6,171 bases of DNA from DAONLM01 sp035406685 (GTDB taxonomy: Bacteria; Spirochaetota; GWE2-31-10; MWDO01): positions 1 to 6,171 of the forward strand of contig DAONLM010000178.1 in the NCBI GenBank assembly GCA_035406685.1, given 5' to 3'. Positions 1 to 3,798 of the stretch are shown one piece after another. Both the position numbers and the translations under genes were made by a program. Numbering within the stretch: position 1 is the stretch's first letter; each line of letters opens with the position of its first letter. The notes beneath the pieces are model-generated. The model had not been told where the DNA came from. It searched no databases and saw only the letters and a list, made by a program, of their open reading frames with translations.

Positions 1-223
1 TTGTATAGGCTATTTTTATTGATTTATTTGTGGAATATTTAGACGGAATTGTATTTGCTTTTATTTCGACATTAACAGACTCATAAAATTCACCACCTAA
101 TGGTATAAAAGTAGGTGCATAAAGGGAGACCTCTATATTTTTAGTGATAGATTGATCTTGAGAACAACTTAAAATTATAGATAAAATAAAGAAAGGTATA
201 AAAAAATAGGAAATTCTTTTCAT
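1..223 (-). CDS. Lipoprotein with CHB_HEX_C-like motif, N-terminal part only
   Basis: The visible 74 residues run off the left window edge, so the C-terminus is missing. Residues 1-20 form a lipoprotein signal: Met-Lys-Arg, a hydrophobic stretch rich in Phe and Ile, and the lipobox IILSC with Cys20 as the predicted lipidated residue. After a polar linker, residues 37-74 read PTFIPLGGEFYES, then NVEIKA, then IKIAYT. This is the pattern of the chitobiase/beta-hexosaminidase C-terminal fold (P-x-F-x-P-x-G-G-x-[YF] ... V-x-[LI] ... I-x-YT), a small beta-sandwich common in surface proteins. The start is the ATG at 223-221, preceded on the minus strand by AGAGAGG with a 5-base gap. It is transcribed divergently from the lipoprotein at 403. 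The protein is probably anchored at the cell envelope. Its full function cannot be judged because the rest lies outside the window. The gene and lipobox are well supported; the CHB_HEX_C assignment is moderate. Confidence 0.8.
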   Translation of the reverse strand, partial: MKRISYFFIPFFILSIILSCSQDQSITKNIEVSLYAPTFIPLGGEFYESVNVEIKANTIPSKYSTNKSIKIAYT

Positions 224-258
224 ATAAGCCTCTCTTTTAAATTTATTTTTATATAAAT

Positions 259-267
259 ATTATATCA
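259..267 (-). promoter_or_regulatory. Extended -10 promoter for the leftward lipoprotein
   Basis: On the minus strand, positions 267-259 read TGATATAAT, a perfect TATAAT with the TGn extension. It lies 35 bases upstream of the ATG at 223. The hexamer 17-18 bases further upstream (CTTTAT or TCTTTA) is a poor -35 match, so an extended -10 promoter without a real -35 is the best reading. Confidence 0.5.
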
Positions 268-269
268 CA

Positions 270-332
270 TTTTTTAAAAAAATAAAGATTTTTTTAAAGA
301 AAAGTATTTTTTAAAAAAAATATAATTTTTTT
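270..332. other. T/A-tract array between divergent promoters
   Basis: T-tracts of 6-7 bases begin at about 270, 289, 307 and 326, an even spacing of 18-19 bases. Two of them run directly into A-tracts (A7 at 276-282, A8 at 313-320). The array lies between the two divergent promoters. Such tracts commonly act as UP elements or stiff/curved DNA near promoters. That role is inferred, and the general AT-richness of the window weakens it. Confidence 0.35.
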
Positions 333-333
333 A

Positions 334-362
334 TTGTTTATTTTAAATAGAGATGTTATAAT
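334..362 (+). promoter_or_regulatory. Sigma70-type promoter for the lipoprotein at 403
   Basis: TTGTTT at 334-339 (4 of 6 matches to TTGACA), a 17-base spacer and TATAAT at 357-362 with a TGn extension (TGT at 354-356). Further TATAAT hexamers at 367-372 and 372-377 could be alternative -10 boxes. Transcription would start near 369, giving a leader of about 34 bases before the ATG at 403. Confidence 0.75.
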
Positions 363-392
363 ATATTATAATATAATCTTAATTAATTTTAT

Positions 393-398
393 AGGAGA
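393..398 (+). promoter_or_regulatory. Shine-Dalgarno site that fixes the start at 403
   Basis: AGGAGA lies 4 bases before the ATG at 403. It decides the start over the longer reading from the TTG at 334, which falls exactly on the -35 box and has no ribosome binding site. Confidence 0.8.
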
Positions 399-402
399 TT
401 GT

Positions 403-1317
403 ATGAAGATAAAAAAATTATTTATATCTCTAATTTTTATTTTTTCATTACTTTATATTATTATTATCTCCTGTGAACCCAATATTATAGAGAATATCGA
501 ATATATATGGAAAAAAGGGACAGAAAAAACAACTTCTTACTCTTCTAATATGACAACAAACGCAGCATTCTGGGGACTACCAGCTTTAAGATTCATAAAC
601 TGGAGACCCAATATTCATATAAAGGCATCAAGTGATAATGGTATTTTAACAAATAGAGTATGGGATGGCTCGCCTGATATAAATCCGGATAGCTGGAGTC
701 TTTTTGAATATTCTCAAATTTTATACTATGACTCAAATTATATTGGGATGAATATTCCAGCCGATCAGGAGGTAACAATTGATAATACAGTAATAATGCC
801 ACTCTCTTTTGAACAAAAGATGTATAAAAGAGTATATGACACAGAAATTGAACCAAATAAATACGATGTAACATGGGATAAAGTAGAAAATTCTGTAGTA
901 ATAACATTAAACACAATTAATTCTAACTACCTTATACTAAAACCAGGAACAAGAATAGCAGTAATTGCTACTCAAAGACCAACGCAATGGGGTGCAGTTC
1001 ATGACTATACAGTAATTGATTCTATTCCTAAAAACAATTCACTTCAAGTTCAGTCCAATCAGAAAAAACAGGATACAACAAGTGATAGAGCATATACAAG
1101 AGAAATTTATTATTTAACATATACTGGTGGGACTCAAGTAGTTACTGATACAACATGGGATACGCACTGGTTTAAAGGATTAAAACTTGAACAGGACAAA
1201 ATTACTATTTATATGCCACATTTTAATGATGGAAATACCGCAAAATCTTATTGGGATACAATAGATACAGAGCCAATTGCACCATTTATGCTATTCTGGG
1301 TTTTAATCCAGCAATAA
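403..1317 (+). CDS. Unrecognised tryptophan-rich lipoprotein
   Basis: A 304-residue protein that I do not recognise. Residues 1-24 are a lipoprotein signal: MKIKK, a long hydrophobic core and the lipobox IISC with Cys24 as the predicted lipidated residue. The mature part has 11 tryptophans (residues 36, 57, 67, 87, 98, 158, 196, 252, 256, 284, 299) and many Tyr, Thr and Asn with alternating hydrophobic residues. It shows no further membrane segment, and Cys24 is its only cysteine. This composition suggests a beta-rich, envelope-exposed domain, possibly carbohydrate- or ligand-binding, but that is inference. The reading frame is intact. The start at 403 is chosen because it follows AGGAGA and gives a complete signal peptide, whereas an extension to 334 would place 23 odd residues before it. 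The gene stands alone between its own promoter and a structured gap and is divergent from the lipoprotein at 1-223. No strong terminator follows directly. Both lipoproteins may belong to the same surface-protein locus. Confidence 0.85.
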   Translation: MKIKKLFISLIFIFSLLYIIIISCEPNIIENIEYIWKKGTEKTTSYSSNMTTNAAFWGLPALRFINWRPNIHIKASSDNGILTNRVWDGSPDINPDSWSLFEYSQILYYDSNYIGMNIPADQEVTIDNTVIMPLSFEQKMYKRVYDTEIEPNKYDVTWDKVENSVVITLNTINSNYLILKPGTRIAVIATQRPTQWGAVHDYTVIDSIPKNNSLQVQSNQKKQDTTSDRAYTREIYYLTYTGGTQVVTDTTWDTHWFKGLKLEQDKITIYMPHFNDGNTAKSYWDTIDTEPIAPFMLFWVLIQQ

Positions 1318-1451
1318 AAAAATATAGCAGGAGAAAATGTTAGATTTTTGTGTGGCTTCAAAGTCATACTGAAAGAAAAGAGTAATCTTTTCATGCCATA
1401 AAACAAGAAAGATCCGTCTATTATTAAGGGAATATTTTTAGAAAGATTAAT

Positions 1452-1482
1452 AGTGCCCTATATTAACATCAGGGACATTTTT
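1452..1482 (+). terminator. Weak hairpin with T-run, possible terminator of the lipoprotein at 403
   Basis: CCCT at 1456-1459 pairs with AGGG at 1471-1474, extended by G1455-C1476, T1454-A1477, G1453-T1478 and A1452-T1479 around a bulged A1475. The loop is 11 bases and T1478-1482 follows. It lies about 135 bases past the stop at 1317. The large loop and short GC core make this a weak candidate, and part of it also aligns with the repeat unit near 1620-1660. Confidence 0.25.
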
Positions 1483-1520
1483 ATAAAATAACGATTGTTT
1501 ATTATAAAAAAATAAAGTAG

Positions 1521-1533
1521 GACATATGTCGTA
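1521..1533. repeat. First copy of GACATATGTCGTA (10-bp palindrome core)
   Basis: The 13 bases GACATATGTCGTA recur exactly at 1592-1604, with start positions 71 bp apart. Inside it, GACATATGTC is a perfect palindrome, but here the left flank (GTAG) does not extend the dyad as in the second copy. Both copies are followed after a few bases by AAGGGG and then GATNTCT or GATCTTTCT, so the similarity runs beyond the core. Confidence 0.7.
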
Positions 1534-1588
1534 ATGCAAGGGGGATCTTTCTAATAATATAACGTTAATTTTTTATAGAAATATAACA

Positions 1589-1604
1589 TACGACATATGT
1601 CGTA
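1589..1604. promoter_or_regulatory. Perfect 16-bp palindrome TACGACATATGTCGTA, operator-like
   Basis: Every base from 1589 to 1604 pairs with its dyad partner, and the symmetry stops at 1588/1605. The size and form match a binding site for a homodimeric helix-turn-helix repressor. Its core is shared with the copy at 1521-1533. No regulator gene lies in the window, and the site is about 117 bases from the -35 box of the downstream operon, so which promoter it would control is unknown. Confidence 0.45.
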
Positions 1605-1614
1605 GTTTTTTAAG

Positions 1615-1645
1615 GGGATATCTGTATTAGTTACATGGGATATCT
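1615..1645. repeat. 9-bp direct repeat GGGATATCT, 22-bp period
   Basis: GGGATATCT occurs at 1615-1623 and again at 1637-1645, each containing the palindrome GATATC. A 22-base period is close to two helical turns, which would put both sites on the same face of the DNA. This fits paired protein-binding sites but could be chance in such a repeat-rich stretch. Confidence 0.45.
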
Positions 1646-1646
1646 A

Positions 1647-1669
1647 TATAAAATAACAATTATTTTATA
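1647..1669. repeat. AT-only hairpin, 10-bp stem with 3-base loop
   Basis: TATAAAATAA at 1647-1656 pairs perfectly with TTATTTTATA at 1660-1669 around the loop CAA. A similar sequence, TATAAAATAACGATTG, lies at 1482-1497, so this hairpin is part of a repeated module. The stem has no G or C and would be weak in RNA. A role in DNA is as likely as one in transcript structure. Confidence 0.45.
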
Positions 1670-1720
1670 ATAAATTTCTTTGTTTTAATAGGATATAAAT
1701 TTCCCCATATCAAAATGTTT

Positions 1721-1749
1721 TTGACAAAAAGAAAATTTTTAAGTATATA
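1721..1749 (+). promoter_or_regulatory. Promoter of the four-gene operon, probably giving a leaderless mRNA
   Basis: TTGACA at 1721-1726 is a perfect -35 box. After exactly 17 bases comes TATATA at 1744-1749 (4 of 6 matches, including the key T and A at positions 1-2). TATAAC at 1746-1751 is an alternative with a 19-base spacer. Transcription would start at about 1756-1758, on the ATG at 1757. No Shine-Dalgarno sequence precedes that ATG, in agreement with a leaderless start. Confidence 0.7.
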
Positions 1750-1756
1750 ACTTCCA

Positions 1757-2221
1757 ATGAAAAAGATATTCTTACTTATTTTTGTATTGTTTTGTATGCT
1801 TATATTTTATCAGATGATACTCGGAACAAATGGCTTAATTGAAGGATATAAAGTACGAAAAGAAAAGGAACGTCGGATATATTATAAAATATTACTCGAA
1901 AAACACAGGGATGAGTTAATAACATATATTCAATATCTTAAAACAGATAATGATGCAATGAATGAACTTGCTAATAAAATGGGATTTTTTAAAGAAAATA
2001 TTAAATTGATTAAGATAATCGACAAAAATAAAGAAGAATATTCTACATTAGAAGATCATAGAATTGTAGATAAAATTTTAAGAGATCTTGAAAAAGACGA
2101 TACACTTGAAAAGAATATTAAAACCATAAGAACATGGGCAACTTTAATATTCTTTATTTTTTTTGCAGGCTTCATAATTCTTATAATATTTTCCGGGGTC
2201 AAAGATGAAAAAAATCCTTGA
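1757..2221 (+). CDS. FtsB/DivIC-like septum formation initiator with extra C-terminal membrane segment
   Basis: A 154-residue membrane protein resembling FtsB/DivIC, the small coiled-coil divisome proteins that bridge FtsQ/DivIB and FtsL. Residues 4-22 form a membrane helix, followed directly by GTNGLIEGY (23-31), which matches the family's G-x-NGL motif. A charged, heptad-like helix covers 31-65. Residues 66-88 (DAMNELANKMGFFKENIKLIKI) match the family end pattern in which 'E-L-A-R-x-x-L-G-x-V-K-x-x-E' closes the domain. Typical members stop near 100 residues. This one continues with a charged helix (90-125) and a second membrane helix (128-146), giving a likely hairpin topology with both ends in the cytoplasm. 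The ATG has no Shine-Dalgarno site and lies at the predicted transcription start. The last 17 bases overlap the tsaC gene. The family call rests on motif pattern and architecture, not on strong identity; a general coiled-coil membrane protein is the alternative. Confidence 0.65.
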   Translation: MKKIFLLIFVLFCMLIFYQMILGTNGLIEGYKVRKEKERRIYYKILLEKHRDELITYIQYLKTDNDAMNELANKMGFFKENIKLIKIIDKNKEEYSTLEDHRIVDKILRDLEKDDTLEKNIKTIRTWATLIFFIFFAGFIILIIFSGVKDEKNP

Positions 2222-2771
2222 AATAAAGGGATACTCAAAAAAACTCATAGATTTGATTGTAGATTGTTTAAATAAAGACAAAGTGATAATAATGCCTTCT
2301 GATACTATCTATGGCTTCTTAACAAAAACAAAAAATGAGCAGAGATTAAGAGAGATAAAAAGAAGGGATGAAAAACCATTCTTACATCTTATTTCAAGAT
2401 ATTCTCAATTATCTCTGTTAAATATAGATCCAGAAATTTATATCGAAATCTTACAAAAAAACTGGCCTGGTAACATAAGTTTTATTATGAATGACATTAA
2501 TAATAAGAAACTCGGTGTCAGAATGCCAGATTTTGAGGAATTACGAAACATACTGGATAGGGTTAATGAGCCATTACTTTCAACAAGTGTTAATTTCTCC
2601 GGTATGAATACACTCAATAATCCAGAAGATATTATTAAAAATTTTTCTGAACTTGTGGATTTAATAATTATTGATAAGAACTTTAAAGAAAAGTTAGCAT
2701 CGACTATTGTTGATCTTACAACATCTCCATATACTATTATTAGAAAAGGTGATAAGGAATTTATATGTTAA
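2205..2771 (+). CDS. tsaC: Threonylcarbamoyl-AMP synthase (TsaC/YrdC type)
   Basis: Makes threonylcarbamoyl-AMP from threonine, bicarbonate and ATP, the first step of the t6A37 modification of ANN-decoding tRNAs in the cytoplasm. The 188 residues cover one complete YrdC domain without the Sua5 C-terminal domain, which is the TsaC length class. Visible motifs are PSDTIYG (31-37, the family PTDTVYG), K52-x-R54 followed by KPF (57-59), WPG (87-89), GVRMPD (104-109), STSVNFSG (126-133) with S128 and N130, STIVDL (166-171) and IIRKG (178-182). The K/R/S/N tetrad typical of active YrdC proteins is therefore present. The start overlaps the upstream gene by 17 bases, with GGGG at 2195-2198 as the only SD-like run, so translational coupling is likely. 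The stop overlaps the apbE start by 7 bases. A YciO-like paralogue is possible but less likely, given the intact motifs. Confidence 0.92.
   Translation: MKKILEIKGYSKKLIDLIVDCLNKDKVIIMPSDTIYGFLTKTKNEQRLREIKRRDEKPFLHLISRYSQLSLLNIDPEIYIEILQKNWPGNISFIMNDINNKKLGVRMPDFEELRNILDRVNEPLLSTSVNFSGMNTLNNPEDIIKNFSELVDLIIIDKNFKEKLASTIVDLTTSPYTIIRKGDKEFIC
2754..2758 (+). promoter_or_regulatory. Shine-Dalgarno site of apbE inside tsaC
   Basis: AAGGA lies 6 bases before the ATG at 2765, within the last codons of tsaC. It supports this start although the two genes overlap by 7 bases (ATGTTAA). Confidence 0.7.
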
Positions 2772-3793
2772 ATAATAGAATTATTGTTATTTTGATTTTT
2801 AGTTTACTCTTAATAAGTTGTAATTCAGAGGAATATAAAAAATATAGTAAAAATGCCTATGTAATGGGAACCACTCTTGAAATAATACTATTTTCAAATA
2901 ATAAAAATATAGCAGAGAAAATAATAGAAGAGGCAATTATTTTAGCAAGAGAACTTGAAAAAAAGAGCAGTTGTAAAATAGAAGATAGTATAATCTCTAT
3001 CCTGAACAAAAAAAAGGAAATGATAATAGAAGATGAGTTTATTTTTGATTTGTTAGAAAGATCTTACTATTTTGCAACTATTACAGATGGTGCTTTTGAT
3101 CCTTCATTATATAATTTAATAAAATTATGGGGATTTGAGGATGATAAAAATAGAGTACCAAAAAAAGATGAAATAAAAGAGTCACTATTAAAATCTGGCT
3201 ATAAAAATATTTTTATAGATAAAAATAGTAAAAAAATCTCTTTAAAAAATGAAACATCTCTTGATTTAGGAGCAATTGCAAAAGGTAGAATAGTGGATGA
3301 AATTTCAAATTTTATAAAAAAGAATGGAATAACAGATTTTATTGTAAATGCAGGTGGAGATCTTTTTGTGAGTGGATTATTTAATGGAAAGAGAAAATGG
3401 AAAATAGCGATTGCTGATCCTTTTAATAAAAATGATGTAATTGGTTTAATAGAGATTTCAGACATGGCAATTGTTACATCTGGCGATTATGAAAGATTTT
3501 TTGTAGATAATGGAAATATTTATCATCATATACTTGATCCAGTAACCGGATATCCAGTAAATAATGGCTTACATTCCATAACGCTAATTGCTGATAATAC
3601 TACAAAGGCAGATGCACTGGCGACTGCCCTTTTTGTAATGGGAGAAGAAAAGGCTTTAAATTTTGTAAATAAAGATAAGAATCTTTTTTTGATTTTAATA
3701 AGTGGCACAAGGGATAATCCAAAAATAAATTTTAGCTCTAATATTTCTGGATTTAAAGATTCTACTAATAGATGGCAATTTTCAATAAGGTAA
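2765..3793 (+). CDS. apbE: FAD:protein FMN transferase lipoprotein (ApbE/Ftp)
   Basis: Transfers FMN from FAD to a Thr or Ser of exported target proteins, typically RnfG/RnfD or NqrB/NqrC subunits or FMN-binding domain proteins, outside the cytoplasmic membrane. The protein has 342 residues, the usual family length. Residues 1-19 are a lipoprotein signal with lipobox LISC and Cys19. ApbE motifs follow in order: MGTT (34-37), DGAFDPSL (108-115) with LWGF (121-124), DLGAIAKG (167-174), NAGGDL (195-200), TSGDYERFF (238-246), HHILDPVTGYP (254-264) and ADALATALFVMG (282-293). D283 and T287 are the expected metal ligands, with A170 as the third ligand through its backbone carbonyl. Some spirochaetal relatives such as Treponema Ftp hydrolyse FAD as well; which activity dominates cannot be read here. 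It is the third gene of the operon, overlapping tsaC by 7 bases. No target protein is encoded in the window. Confidence 0.95.
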   Translation: MLNNRIIVILIFSLLLISCNSEEYKKYSKNAYVMGTTLEIILFSNNKNIAEKIIEEAIILARELEKKSSCKIEDSIISILNKKKEMIIEDEFIFDLLERSYYFATITDGAFDPSLYNLIKLWGFEDDKNRVPKKDEIKESLLKSGYKNIFIDKNSKKISLKNETSLDLGAIAKGRIVDEISNFIKKNGITDFIVNAGGDLFVSGLFNGKRKWKIAIADPFNKNDVIGLIEISDMAIVTSGDYERFFVDNGNIYHHILDPVTGYPVNNGLHSITLIADNTTKADALATALFVMGEEKALNFVNKDKNLFLILISGTRDNPKINFSSNISGFKDSTNRWQFSIR

Positions 3794-3798
3794 ATTGT

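Larger units (their letters stand above)
1406..1552. repeat. 10-bp inverted repeat AGAAAGATCC / GGATCTTTCT
   Basis: The left arm at 1406-1415 reads AGAAAGATCC and the right arm at 1543-1552 is its exact reverse complement. They enclose 127 bases. A third, shorter copy (AGAAAGAT) occurs in direct orientation at 1440-1447. The arms could be ends of a small decayed element, but no flanking target-site duplication is visible. Confidence 0.5.
1318..1756. other. 439-base gap without a gene, rich in repeats
   Basis: No convincing reading frame is present on either strand. The stretch contains a 7-bp A-rich hairpin (arms 1375-1381 and 1386-1392), a 10-bp inverted repeat, a weak terminator-like hairpin, a perfect 16-bp palindrome with a partial second copy, a 9-bp direct repeat, a 10-bp AT hairpin and, at its right end, the promoter of the downstream operon. 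Most of these are listed separately. The local G-runs in 1538-1544 and 1614-1617 stand out against the AT-rich background. Confidence 0.6.

Noticed and set aside
334..402. N-terminal extension of the 403-1317 protein from a TTG at 334
   Set aside because: The TTG is the first half of the -35 box, no ribosome binding site precedes it, and the extension would bury the lipoprotein signal. The ATG at 403 has AGGAGA in front.
593..916. 107-codon minus-strand reading frame inside the lipoprotein gene
   Set aside because: It is the shadow of the plus-strand gene, with no signal of its own and no recognisable protein pattern.
1337..1372. 11-codon reading frame (MLDFCVASKSY) preceded by AGGAG at 1329-1333
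   Set aside because: The spacing to the ATG is only 3 bases, it is too short to judge, and it overlaps the GTCATACTGA stretch that looks like a repeat relic. No leader-peptide features such as codon runs were seen.
1375..1392. 7-bp hairpin GAAAAGA-GTAA-TCTTTTC as terminator of the gene ending at 1317
   Set aside because: The stem is almost all A/T and no T-run follows it. It is more likely part of the repeat-like stretch.
1318..1756. CRISPR array or tRNA-like gene in the repeat-rich gap
   Set aside because: The repeats are few, diverged and unevenly spaced, with no equal-length spacers; no cloverleaf or T-loop sequence was found.
3199..3465. Minus-strand reading frames inside apbE (also 3526-3708) and inside the FtsB-like/tsaC junction (2056-2238)
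   Set aside because: They lie fully opposite genes with strong family motifs and have no ribosome binding sites or recognisable products.
3772..3798. Upstream ATG at 3772 for the U32 gene
   Set aside because: It would overlap apbE by 22 bases and add nine residues before the canonical MELMAPAGN start, which has its own TAAGG site.
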